From PFJX01 sp040751755 (lineage in GTDB: Bacteria > Pseudomonadota > Gammaproteobacteria > Burkholderiales > Thiobacillaceae), in the NCBI GenBank assembly GCA_040751755.1, contig JBFMHC010000015.1, positions 27,113 to 91,112 of the forward strand: DNA of 64,000 nt, in the 5' to 3' direction. Positions within the stretch are counted from its first letter, which is position 1. Every line of letters starts with the position of its first letter. A program made the position numbers and the translations under genes. Of this stretch, positions 26,110-36,641 are shown piece after piece. The notes below the pieces were generated by a model. It was not told the origin of the DNA. It did no database searches and was given only the letters and a program-made list of their open reading frames with translations.

Positions 26110-26772
26110 ATGGGGCGACGCGAAGGCAAGCCGGCCCGGCGCGATGCCGGCCAAGCCGCCCGCAAGGGGGGTGGCATGTTCACCGGCCTGTTGATCGGCC
26201 TCGGCATCGGCATGGCCACGGCGGCCGCACTGGCCTGGTACTTCAACATGGGCAGCGCCTCGCTCAAGCCGGTGGAGGCCAGACCCGAGCCGCCCAAGGC
26301 CACCCCGCCCGCCCGCCAGGCCGAAGCGCCGAGGAGTGAAGCGACGCAAGCGGCCGAAGTGGCCGAGGCACCGGCGCCGGCCACGCAGCCCCCCGCCCCG
26401 CAGGCCAGGCCGAAAGCCGCACCGCCCACGCAAGCCGCCGCCGCGCCGAAGCCGCGCATCAACTACACCTTCTACGGCATCCTGCCCGGCGACGAACCCG
26501 CCACCCCGGTCGAGCCCGCGCCGTCCAAGGAGACCTGGTGGCTGCAGGTGGCCGCCCTGAGCGACCGGGCGAAGGCCGAACAGATCCGCGCCAAGCTGGT
26601 CATGCTCAACCTGCGCGCCAGCACGCAGAAGATCGACAACAAGGGTCAACCGCTCTATCGCATCCGCGTTGGTCCCTACAAGCGTGAGGACGACGCCTTC
26701 GGCGACCTGGACACGCTCAGCGAGAACAATTTCTACGCACGCCTTCTCAAAGACACCGGCAATTCACAGTAA
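26110..26772 (+). CDS. SPOR-domain (FtsN-like) inner-membrane protein
   Basis: 220 residues. A short basic cytoplasmic tail, one membrane helix (about 24-45, FTGLLIGLGIGMATAAALAW), a long Pro/Ala-rich periplasmic linker (about 50-130) and a C-terminal SPOR domain (WWLQVAALSDRAKAEQIRAKL ... YRIRVGPYKREDDA, about 140-215, outline). SPOR domains bind denuded peptidoglycan at the septum, and this topology is that of FtsN, which activates septal peptidoglycan synthesis. Low direct identity to FtsN means another SPOR protein is possible. It lies 4 bp after argS and 10 bp before the DsbA gene. Confidence 0.8.
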   Translation: MGRREGKPARRDAGQAARKGGGMFTGLLIGLGIGMATAAALAWYFNMGSASLKPVEARPEPPKATPPARQAEAPRSEATQAAEVAEAPAPATQPPAPQARPKAAPPTQAAAAPKPRINYTFYGILPGDEPATPVEPAPSKETWWLQVAALSDRAKAEQIRAKLVMLNLRASTQKIDNKGQPLYRIRVGPYKREDDAFGDLDTLSENNFYARLLKDTGNSQ

Positions 26773-26782
26773 GGAGCCTTCC

Positions 26783-27424
26783 ATGCGCAAGCTTGTCGCC
26801 GCCCTCGGCCTGACCCTGCCGCTGCTCGTCGGCACCCCCACCGCCTCTGCCGTCGATGCCGGCATCGACTACCTCGAGGTCAGCCCCAAACAGCGCACCG
26901 ACGTCAAACCGCAGCAGGTCGAGGTGCTGGAATTCTTCTGGTATCGCTGCCCCCACTACTACAAACTCGAGCCGGAGCTCAACGCCTGGGCCAAAAAGCT
27001 GCCCGCCAACGTGGTGCTGCGGCGCGTGCCCGGCATCCTCAACGACAGCTGGGTGCCCCTGACCAAGGCCTACTACGCGCTGGAGGCGGTCGGCCTGGTG
27101 GAGAAACTGCACGGCGAGGCATTCAAGGCCATCCACGAGCAGGGCATCGACCTCAACAACCCGCAGGTCTTCCTCGACTGGGCCGCCGGCAAGGGCGCGG
27201 ATCGCAAGCAGTTGGAGGCCGCCTACAACTCCTTCGGCGTCAACAGCAAGGTCATGCGCGCCAAGCAGTTGACGCAGGCCTACAAGCTCACCGGCGTGCC
27301 CGGCTTCGCCGTCGACGGCAAGTACACCACCTCCGCCTACATGACCGGCAGCCACGCCAAGCTGTTCGAGGCCCTGGACGAGCTCATCGCCAAGGAACTC
27401 AAGGCGAAGGGCCAGAAACGCTGA
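26783..27424 (+). CDS. dsbA: DsbA-family periplasmic thiol oxidoreductase with CPHY active site
   Basis: 213 residues. Signal peptide about 1-23 (MRKLVAALGLTLPLLVGTPTASA), then a DsbA thioredoxin fold: VEVLEFFWYRCPHYYKLEPEL (about 47-67, outline) and the cis-Pro loop TGVPGFAVDGKY (about 172-183). The usual CPHC motif reads CPHY, because the codon after CAC is TAC where TGC is expected. The N-terminal nucleophile is kept but the resolving cysteine is lost, and I see no other cysteine in the mature protein. It could still form mixed disulfides, acting as a chaperone or an isomerase/glutathionylation partner, but cannot act as a classic dithiol oxidase. Genomic position argS-SPOR-dsbA is typical. 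Confidence 0.85.
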   Translation: MRKLVAALGLTLPLLVGTPTASAVDAGIDYLEVSPKQRTDVKPQQVEVLEFFWYRCPHYYKLEPELNAWAKKLPANVVLRRVPGILNDSWVPLTKAYYALEAVGLVEKLHGEAFKAIHEQGIDLNNPQVFLDWAAGKGADRKQLEAAYNSFGVNSKVMRAKQLTQAYKLTGVPGFAVDGKYTTSAYMTGSHAKLFEALDELIAKELKAKGQKR

Positions 27425-27432
27425 CCCTCCCC

Positions 27433-27517
27433 GCCCGGATGGTGAAATTGGTAGACACAAGGGACTTAAAATCCCTCGGCGCAAGCCGTACCGGTTCGAT
27501 CCCGGTTCCGGGCACCA
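27433..27517 (+). tRNA. tRNA-Leu, anticodon TAA (UAA)
   Basis: 85 nt, type II. Acceptor GCCCGGA (27433-27439) pairs with TCCGGGC (27507-27513), discriminator A, encoded CCA (27515-27517). The anticodon arm AGGGA-CTTAAAA-TCCCT carries TAA, followed by a long variable arm (CGGCGCAAGCCG). It starts 8 bp after the dsbA stop. Confidence 0.97.
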
Positions 27518-27544
27518 CCCGATAGTCCAACCGCCCGCCCGCGC

Positions 27545-28099
27545 TCAGAACGACGGCGGGCTGCAGGAACTGACCAAAGTGCAGGGCTGCGCGCCGACGG
27601 TGCGGAAGCGGTGCGGCTGGCGGCTGTTGAAGTAGTAGGCGTCGCCGGGGCCGAGGATGCGGGTCAGCTCGCCCACCGTCACCTCCAGCTGGCCGCTCAG
27701 GATCACCCCGCCCTCCTCGCCCTCGTGGCGCAGCATCAGGGTGCCGGTGTCGGCACCCGGCTCGTAACGCTCGAACAATATCTGCAGCACGTGACCGAGG
27801 CGCGCCGCGCCGATCTGGCGGTAGGAGATGCCCTCGCCGCCGCTGATCTCGGTGAGGTCGGCGGCGCGGTAGAAGACCTCGCTCTCGGCCGGCGGCAGCT
27901 CATCCGAGAAGAACTCCGCCAGGGTCATGGGGATGCCGGCGAGGATGCGCTTCAGGGCGCTCACCGAGGGGCTGGTCCGCCCGGATTCGATCAGCGAGAT
28001 GGTGGCGTGCGCCACCCCCGCGCGTTTCGCCAGGGCGCGCTGCGACAGCTGATGGCGCAGGCGCACCAGGCGCAGCCGGAACCCCACTTCCTGATCCAT
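27545..28099 (-). CDS. XRE-cupin transcriptional regulator (PuuR-like)
   Basis: 184 residues. N-terminal XRE helix-turn-helix (LRHQLSQRALAKRAGVAHATISLIESGRTSPSVSALKRI, about 14-51) and C-terminal cupin_2 domain (MLRHEGEEGGVILSGQLEVTVGEL, about 121-144; then GDAYYFNSRQPHRF). This architecture is that of PuuR, the putrescine-responsive repressor of puu genes. It is divergent from a beta-alanine/amine transaminase gene and stands at the left edge of the amine-catabolism block, so it probably represses some of these genes. The inducer is inferred. Confidence 0.85.
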   Translation of the reverse strand: MDQEVGFRLRLVRLRHQLSQRALAKRAGVAHATISLIESGRTSPSVSALKRILAGIPMTLAEFFSDELPPAESEVFYRAADLTEISGGEGISYRQIGAARLGHVLQILFERYEPGADTGTLMLRHEGEEGGVILSGQLEVTVGELTRILGPGDAYYFNSRQPHRFRTVGAQPCTLVSSCSPPSF

Positions 28100-28253
28100 G
28101 TTCGACCCCGTTTGTTAATGGCGTTAAACATTCAATAACACTCGCGCCGGCGACTCAAGCAGAAACATGGGGTTAAGCCGCGCGAGATACAGACTTGACT
28201 GCAATTCCTGAACGTTCCGACACTGCCAGCCGTCATCGCACCCGGAGCGCCCC
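28100..28253. promoter_or_regulatory. Divergent promoter/operator region between the XRE-cupin regulator and bauA
   Basis: An AT-rich patch next to the regulator gene has two GTTAA direct repeats one DNA turn apart (28114-28118 and 28123-28127), and a third GGTTAA occurs near 28172. These are candidate regulator sites. I could not pick a convincing -10/-35 pair for either direction. Confidence 0.35.
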
Positions 28254-31198
<2,945 letters not shown>

Positions 31199-31204
31199 GG
31201 GGGG

Positions 31205-31235
31205 CACTTCCTGCCCGCTTTGGGGGCAGGAAGTG
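31205..31235. repeat. Perfect 12-bp inverted repeat after mmsA
   Basis: CACTTCCTGCCC (31205-31216), 7-nt loop, GGGCAGGAAGTG (31224-31235). No T-run follows on either strand, so it is a weak intrinsic terminator at best; it may protect the 3' end of the bauA-mmsA mRNA or act as a bidirectional barrier between mmsA and the convergent acetyltransferase gene. Confidence 0.65.
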
Positions 31236-31280
31236 GGGCAAGTTCACTTTATGGCTTCAGCACGCCTTGAATTCGAGGTT

Positions 31281-31733
31281 TCAGTTTTCAATGCGTTTGC
31301 TGTAGGCAAGGAAAAGATCATCCCTGACCCATCCCAAGGATTCGTAGACGGCCTGTGCGGGAAGATTTGTCCGGGCCGTCGTGAGGTCCATCCTGGCCAT
31401 GCCGTGCTCGGTGGCAATCCGCTCGGCAGCGTGCAGCAGGACTTTGGCGACACCTGAACGTCTGGCTTCCTGGATCACGAACAAATCGTAAAGCGCATAG
31501 ATCGGCTTTGCCTCGACGGAGCAGAAGCTGGGATACAGCTGGCAGAAACCGTTCACCCGCCCGGTTTCGTCCGCGGACAGGACGATGACAGACTCGTTGT
31601 TCTGGATGCGGTCGCGGATAAACCGTGTGGCCAAGTCCAGGTTCGGTGGTTGTTCATAGAACTGCCGGTACGCATCGAAGAGTTGCGCAATGACATCGAG
31701 GTCATCCATCCCTGCGACTCGGGCCGTGTTCAT
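31281..31733 (-). CDS. GNAT family N-acetyltransferase
   Basis: 150 residues from ATG 31733; the frame continues upstream without homology. Acetyl-CoA-binding motif A is seen in ALYDLFVIQEARRSGVAKVLLHAAE (about 85-108; R-x-x-G-V-A core), and AVYESLGWVRDDLFLAYSK near the C-terminus is the conserved GNAT beta6-beta7 end. Substrate unknown; an amine such as spermidine or an aminoglycoside is possible but not shown. Base composition is visibly less GC-rich than the flanks, as in the next gene, suggesting a recent arrival. Confidence 0.82.
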   Translation of the reverse strand: MNTARVAGMDDLDVIAQLFDAYRQFYEQPPNLDLATRFIRDRIQNNESVIVLSADETGRVNGFCQLYPSFCSVEAKPIYALYDLFVIQEARRSGVAKVLLHAAERIATEHGMARMDLTTARTNLPAQAVYESLGWVRDDLFLAYSKRIEN

Positions 31734-31776
31734 GATGAACTGCTGTCGCTGTCGCCCACGATATTCGTCGGCCCGG

Positions 31777-32046
31777 TTACTCGCCGAACTCTTCCGTCGT
31801 GCGGACGGCCTGGGGACATTGCTCATCCAGGGAATGACGGTATCTGATGCAACCGCGCATGAACTGCGGCCAGTCCGGCACCTCCGGAACCTGCATCGTT
31901 TTCTCGGGAAGCAACGCCCACAGGTCCGGATGGTGCCAGCACAGATCGTGGCCAGTACAGTCCCGATGCGCACGAATCCCCGCCCGGAGTCTTTTGATCT
32001 CGTCGATCAATTGCTCGCGGGACATCTCATCAATATCGTCATCCAT
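31777..32046 (-). CDS. Small conserved-looking hypothetical protein
   Basis: 89 residues from ATG 32046 (MDDDIDEMSREQL); an in-frame ATG at 32091 would add 15 residues. A short helical acidic/basic N-terminus (SREQLIDEIKRLRAGIRAH) is followed by a Trp/Pro/His-rich part (DLCWHHPDLWALLPE, VPDWPQFMRGCIRYR). I recall similar small proteins of unknown function in proteobacteria but cannot name a family. It lies between the acetyltransferase and emrE on the same strand, in the lower-GC patch. Confidence 0.6.
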   Translation of the reverse strand: MDDDIDEMSREQLIDEIKRLRAGIRAHRDCTGHDLCWHHPDLWALLPEKTMQVPEVPDWPQFMRGCIRYRHSLDEQCPQAVRTTEEFGE

Positions 32047-32083
32047 GTTCGGGCCCTCCTTTGTCGACACCGGTTCGCCGGCC

Positions 32084-32416
32084 TCAATCAATCGCGCTGC
32101 CGGACCACAGATTGATCACCAGCACCCCTGCCAGGATCAGCCCGATGCCGATGATCGCCGGGGTATCCAGGCTCTGCTTGAAGTAGAAGAAGCCGATCAG
32201 TGCGAGGAGGACGATGCCCACGCCCGACCACACGGCGTAGACGATGCCGACCGGGATGGTACGCAGGGTGAGCGAGAGCAGGTAGAAGGACACCGCGTAG
32301 CTCACCACCACCACCAGCGAGGGCAACAGGCGCGTGAAGCCCTCGGCGGACTTGAGGGCGCTGGTGCCGATCACCTCGGTGACGATGGCGATGCCCAGGT
32401 AGAGCCAGTTGTGCAT
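32084..32416 (-). CDS. emrE: SMR family multidrug/quaternary-ammonium exporter (EmrE type)
   Basis: 110 residues, four membrane helices. The essential Glu14 is in place (IVTEVIGTSALKSAEGFTRL). Helix 2-3 motifs PVGIVYAVWSGVGIVLLALIG (about 55-75) and helix 4 PAIIGIGLILAGVLVINLWS match EmrE closely. As a proton-coupled dimeric exporter it removes lipophilic cations. Placed 11 bp after glnT in the amine block, it could also export polyamine-like cations, but that is inference. Confidence 0.9.
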   Translation of the reverse strand: MHNWLYLGIAIVTEVIGTSALKSAEGFTRLLPSLVVVVSYAVSFYLLSLTLRTIPVGIVYAVWSGVGIVLLALIGFFYFKQSLDTPAIIGIGLILAGVLVINLWSGSAID

Positions 32417-32427
32417 GGCGGGCGGCG

Positions 32428-33798
32428 TCAGGGCCAGGTGAGGTAGCGCCGGTATTCCCAGTCGCTCACCGAGCGGCAGTAGTCCACCCACTCCGGGCGC
32501 TTGGTGGCGAGGAACTCGGCGACGAAGTCGGCGCCGATCGCCTCGCCCAGCGCAGCATCGGCCGCCAGGGCGTCCAGGGCCTCGCCCAGGGTCTGCGGCA
32601 GGGTGGCCACACCGCGCTCGGCGAAGTGTTCCTCCGGCCACTCGTACAGGTCCTCGTCGATCGGCGCCGGGGCCTGCAGGCCCTGCTCCACGCCATCGAG
32701 CATGGCGGCGATGGCGGAGGCGAGCGCCAGGTAGATGTTGCAGCTGCCGTCGGTGAGCCGGAACTCGATGCGCCCGCCGGTGACGCGCGCCACCGTGGTG
32801 CGGTTGTTGTCGCCCCAGGCGATGTGCGCGGGCGCCCAGGTGGTGCCGGAGAGCGAGCGCCCCACCACCAGGCGCTTGTAGGAGTTGACGCTGGGGGCGT
32901 GCAGGGCGGCCAGGGCCGGGCCGTGCGCGAGCAGGCCGGCGATGCACTGGCGGCCGGTTTCCGACAGACCGTGGGAGTCGGTCTGGTCGGCCATCACCGC
33001 GCGGCCGTCCCGGTCGCTCAGGGACAGGTGCATGTGCAGGCCGCTGCCCGGCCGGTCGGCGAAGGGCTTGGGCATCAGGCTGAACAGCAGCCCCGCCTCC
33101 TCGGCGATGTGGTGCGCCGCCATCTTGAACAGGATGAAGCGGTCCGCCGCCGTGAGGGCGTCGGCGTAGTGGTAGTTGAGCTCGTACTGGCCGCTGGCGT
33201 CCTCGTGGTCGATCTGGAACACGTCGAAGCCGCAGGCGTCCAGGCCCTGCTCCATGCGCCGCAGCACCTCGCGCACGCGCGCCATCGCCTTGAGGTCGTA
33301 GGAGGGCTTGTCCAGGCCGTCCTGCGCGTCGCTCGGCACCGGGCGGCCCATCCCGTCCTGGTGGACGAGGAAGAACTCCGGCTCGATGCCGACGTTGAGG
33401 GTCCAGCCTCGCTGGGCCAGGCGCGCGATCTGGCGCTTCAACAGGCGGCGCGAGCAGCGGCCGAAGGGCTCGCCCGCGACCACGCCGTCGCAGGCGATGC
33501 GCGCGTAGCCCGGCATCCATGGCAGGGCCTGCAGGGTGTCGAGGTCGCCGCGCCCGTAGAACTCGGAGCTCGCGCCATTGCGCGGCAGGCCCAGGCCCCA
33601 GATGGACGGGCCGGCGAAACCGACGCCCGCGCCGACGATGTCGTCGAGGTGGGCGAGCGGGATGTACTTGCCCTTGGCCGAGCCGTGGATGTCCACGAAC
33701 TGGGCGATCACCGTGTGCACGCCGGCCTCTGCGAGACGCTGGCGCGCGGCCTCGACCGCCTGGGCGAAGGGCTGCATGGCGGCAGTGGGAGCATTCAT
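32428..33798 (-). CDS. glnT: Glutamine synthetase-like ligase (GlnT/type III-like)
   Basis: 456 residues. GS catalytic fold: metal/ATP motifs NVGIEPEFFLVHQDG (about 135), QIDHEDASGQYELNYHYADAL (about 196), FADRPGSGLHMHLSL (about 251), then NSYKRLVVG and NNRTTVARV. It belongs to the short GS group that lacks the adenylylation Tyr region, including GlnT and gamma-glutamyl-amine ligases. It is 1 bp from the gabT start in the same operon, so gamma-glutamylation of an amine or ammonia assimilation during GABA use are both possible. It is distinct from the PuuA-like ligase at 45.3 kb. Confidence 0.8.
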   Translation of the reverse strand: MNAPTAAMQPFAQAVEAARQRLAEAGVHTVIAQFVDIHGSAKGKYIPLAHLDDIVGAGVGFAGPSIWGLGLPRNGASSEFYGRGDLDTLQALPWMPGYARIACDGVVAGEPFGRCSRRLLKRQIARLAQRGWTLNVGIEPEFFLVHQDGMGRPVPSDAQDGLDKPSYDLKAMARVREVLRRMEQGLDACGFDVFQIDHEDASGQYELNYHYADALTAADRFILFKMAAHHIAEEAGLLFSLMPKPFADRPGSGLHMHLSLSDRDGRAVMADQTDSHGLSETGRQCIAGLLAHGPALAALHAPSVNSYKRLVVGRSLSGTTWAPAHIAWGDNNRTTVARVTGGRIEFRLTDGSCNIYLALASAIAAMLDGVEQGLQAPAPIDEDLYEWPEEHFAERGVATLPQTLGEALDALAADAALGEAIGADFVAEFLATKRPEWVDYCRSVSDWEYRRYLTWP

Positions 33799-33799
33799 G

Positions 33800-35089
33800 T
33801 CAGGCCTTGGCGAGGGCGCGGTCGAGGATGGCCAGGGCCTCGTCGAACACCGCGTCCTCGGTGGTTAGGGGGTAGAGGAAGCGCACCACGTTGCCGTACA
33901 CGCCGCAGGTGAGCAGGATCAGGCCCTCCTCCAGGGCGGCCTGCTGCACGCGCTTCACGGCCTCGGGCGAGGGCTCGCCGGTGGCAGGGTCGAAGAACTC
34001 CGCCGCCACCATGGAGCCGAGGCCGCGCACCTCCTTCAGCGCCGGCACCTGGGCCTGGGCGGCCTTGAGACGGGCGATGAGCCGCTCGCCCAGCACGTTG
34101 GAGCGCTCGACCAGGCCCTCCTTGAGGATCACGTCGATCACCGCGTGCGCGGCGGCGATGGCGAGGGGGTTGCCGGCGTAGGTGCCACCCAGGCCGCCGG
34201 GGGCCGGGCCGTCCATGACCTCCGCCTTGCCGCACACGGCCGACAAAGTCATGCCGCCGGCCATGCTCTTGGCCAGGGTCATGATGTCCGGCAGGACGTC
34301 GTAATGCTCGGCGGCGAACAGCCTGCCGGTGCGGCCGAAGCCAGTCTGCACCTCGTCGTAGATCAGCAGGATGCCGTGCTCGTCGCAGGTCTGGCGCAAG
34401 GCACGCATCAGCTCCGGCGGCGCCACGTAGAAGCCGCCCTCGCCCTGCACCGGCTCGACGATGATGGCGGCGACGCGCTTGGGATCGACGTCCGCCTTGA
34501 ACAGGGCCTGCAGGCCGTGCAGCGCGTCCTCGACGCTGACGCCGTGCACCGGCATCGGGAACGGCAGGTGGTAGATCTCCGCCGGGAAGGGGCCGAAGCC
34601 AACCTTGTAGGGCACCACCTTGCCGGTGAGCGCGCAGCCCATCATGGTGCGGCCGTGGAAACCGCCGGAGAAGGCGATGATGCCGGAGCGGCCGGTGCTG
34701 GCGCGGGCGATCTTGATCGCGTTCTCCACCGCCTCGGCGCCGCTGGAGAAGAAGGCGGTCTTCTTCGCGTAGTCGCCGGGGGTAAGGGCGTTGATGCGCT
34801 CGGCCAGGCTGACGTAGCTCTCATACGGCAGCACCTGGTAGCAGGTGTGGGTGAAGCGCTGCAACTGCTCCTCGACGGCCGCGACCAGGGCCGGGTGGCG
34901 GTGGCCGGTGTTGAGCACGGCGATGCCGCCGGCGAAGTCGATGTAGCGCCGCCCCTCCACGTCCCAGACCTCGGCGTTCTCGGCGCGGTCGATGAAGAAG
35001 CTGGCCATCACGCCGATGCCGCGCGGGGTGGCGGCGAGGCGGCGCTGGTGCAGGTCGGCGTTGCTGGGCTGTCCGGTTTTTGCATTCAT
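33800..35089 (-). CDS. gabT: 4-aminobutyrate-2-oxoglutarate aminotransferase
   Basis: 429 residues from ATG 35089. Class III PLP enzyme: TAFFSSGAEAVENAIKIAR (about 97-115), PVQGEGGFYVAP (about 205), LLIYDEVQTGFGRTG (about 233-247), PLP-Lys in TLAKSMAGGM (about 267). It is highly GabT-like throughout (RRYIDFAGGIAVLNTGHRHP). It converts GABA plus 2-oxoglutarate to succinate semialdehyde and glutamate. Order glnT-gabT-puuC-gabD on one strand gives the complete lower GABA route. Confidence 0.94.
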   Translation of the reverse strand: MNAKTGQPSNADLHQRRLAATPRGIGVMASFFIDRAENAEVWDVEGRRYIDFAGGIAVLNTGHRHPALVAAVEEQLQRFTHTCYQVLPYESYVSLAERINALTPGDYAKKTAFFSSGAEAVENAIKIARASTGRSGIIAFSGGFHGRTMMGCALTGKVVPYKVGFGPFPAEIYHLPFPMPVHGVSVEDALHGLQALFKADVDPKRVAAIIVEPVQGEGGFYVAPPELMRALRQTCDEHGILLIYDEVQTGFGRTGRLFAAEHYDVLPDIMTLAKSMAGGMTLSAVCGKAEVMDGPAPGGLGGTYAGNPLAIAAAHAVIDVILKEGLVERSNVLGERLIARLKAAQAQVPALKEVRGLGSMVAAEFFDPATGEPSPEAVKRVQQAALEEGLILLTCGVYGNVVRFLYPLTTEDAVFDEALAILDRALAKA

Positions 35090-35112
35090 GATGCGATTCC
35101 TTGCTCGGCGCC

Positions 35113-36609
35113 TTACTTGAGGCGGATCCAGGTGGTCTTCAGTTCGGTGTACTTGTCGAAGGCGTGCAGCGATTTGTCGCGCCCGTTGCCCGACTGCTTG
35201 AAGCCGCCGAACGGCACGGTGATGTCGTCCTCGTCGTAGCTGTTGACGTGCACGGTGCCGGCGCGCAGGGCGCGCGCCACCAGGTGGGCCCGGGAGATGT
35301 CGCGCGTCCACACCGCGGCGGCGAGGCCGTAGTTCGTGTCGTTGGCGATGCGGATGGCCTCTTCCTGGGTGTCGAAGGCGATGATCGACAGCACCGGGCC
35401 GAAGATCTCCTCGCAGGCGATGGTCATGTCGTTGGTCACGTCGGCGAAGATGGTCGGCGCCACGTAGTAGCCGCCCGATTCGGGACGCATCTGCATGCCG
35501 CCGCAGCACAGGCGCGCGCCCTGCCGCTTGCCGCTCTCGATGTAGCGCAGCACGTTCTCCATCTGGCCCTGGTCGACCAGGGCGCCCATGGCGGTGTCCG
35601 GGTCGAGCGGGTCGCCGGGGGTGTGCCGGGGCGAGTACTGCTTCAGCTTCTCGACGAACGCGTCGTGGATGGACCGCTCCACCAGCAGGCGCGAGGGCGC
35701 GTTGCAGCTCTCGCCCTGGTTGTAGAAGATGGAACCGGCCGCCGCCGCCACCGCCTGGTCCAGGTCCGGGCAGTCGGCGAACACGATGTTGGGGGACTTG
35801 CCGCCCAGCTCGCACCAGGCGCGCTTGAGGTTGCTCTCGCCGGCCATGATCTGGATCCGCTTGCCCACGGCGGTGGAGCCGGTGAAGGCGATGCAGTCCA
35901 CGTCCATGTGCAGGGCCAGGGGCGAGCCCGCCTCCGGGCCGAAGCCGGGTACCACGTTGAGCACGCCGGCGGGGATGCCCGCCTCCAGCGCCAGGTCGCC
36001 CAGGCGCAGGGCGGTGAGCGGCGACTTCTCCGAGGGCTTGAGCACCACGCTGTTGCCGGCGGCCAGGGCCGGGGCGATCTTCCACGAGGCCATCAGCAGC
36101 GGGTAGTTCCAGGGCACCACGGCCCCCACCACGCCGATCGGCTCGCGCGTGACCAGGGCCAGGGTGTGGTCCGGGGTCGGCGCGATCTCGTCGTAGATCT
36201 TGTCGACCGCCTCGCCGAACCAGCGCAGGGTGTTGGCGGTGGCGGGCACGTCGGTGCTCAGGCTGGCGCCGATCGGCTTGCCCATGTCCAGGGTCTCCAG
36301 CAGGGCCAGCTCCTCGCGGTTCGCCAGCACCAGATCGGCGAAGCGGATCAGGGCCTGCTTGCGCTCGCGCGGCGACTGGCCGGCCCAGCGGCGGTCCGCG
36401 AAGGCGGCGCGCGCGGCGGCAACCGCGCGGTCCACGTCGGCGGCCTGGCAGCGCGCCACGTCGGCGAGCTTGCGCCCGTCCACGGGCGACAGGCACTCGA
36501 AGGTACCGCCGTCGGCGGCGTCGACGCGCCGGCCGTCGATCAGCGCGCGCCCGTCGATACGCACGGCGGCGGCGCGTTCATGCCATCCGGTCTTGGTCAT
36601 TTCCGTCAT
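35113..36609 (-). CDS. puuC: Gamma-glutamyl-gamma-aminobutyraldehyde dehydrogenase (PuuC-like ALDH)
   Basis: 498 residues from ATG 36609; an ATG six bases upstream exists, but the GAGG ribosome site is spaced best for 36609. ALDH superfamily: GVVGAVVPWNYPLLMASWK (about 155-173), FTGSTAVGKRI (about 235), ELGGKSPNIVFAD (about 262), catalytic Cys302 (NQGESCNAPSR), EEIFGPVLS (about 400). The PuuC-type C-terminus (NGRDKSLHAFDKYTELKTTW) and genomic context favour oxidation of gamma-glutamyl-aminobutyraldehyde to gamma-glutamyl-GABA. Other amine aldehydes could also be substrates. Confidence 0.88.
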   Translation of the reverse strand: MTEMTKTGWHERAAAVRIDGRALIDGRRVDAADGGTFECLSPVDGRKLADVARCQAADVDRAVAAARAAFADRRWAGQSPRERKQALIRFADLVLANREELALLETLDMGKPIGASLSTDVPATANTLRWFGEAVDKIYDEIAPTPDHTLALVTREPIGVVGAVVPWNYPLLMASWKIAPALAAGNSVVLKPSEKSPLTALRLGDLALEAGIPAGVLNVVPGFGPEAGSPLALHMDVDCIAFTGSTAVGKRIQIMAGESNLKRAWCELGGKSPNIVFADCPDLDQAVAAAAGSIFYNQGESCNAPSRLLVERSIHDAFVEKLKQYSPRHTPGDPLDPDTAMGALVDQGQMENVLRYIESGKRQGARLCCGGMQMRPESGGYYVAPTIFADVTNDMTIACEEIFGPVLSIIAFDTQEEAIRIANDTNYGLAAAVWTRDISRAHLVARALRAGTVHVNSYDEDDITVPFGGFKQSGNGRDKSLHAFDKYTELKTTWIRLK

Positions 36610-36641
36610 GGTCATTTCCTCACTCTCACATCGCGCCCGGC

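Noticed and set aside
27433..28140. A genomic-island boundary at tRNA-Leu(UAA)
   Set aside because: No direct repeat of the tRNA 3' end was found downstream and no integrase is present; base composition of the following catabolic genes matches the chromosome.
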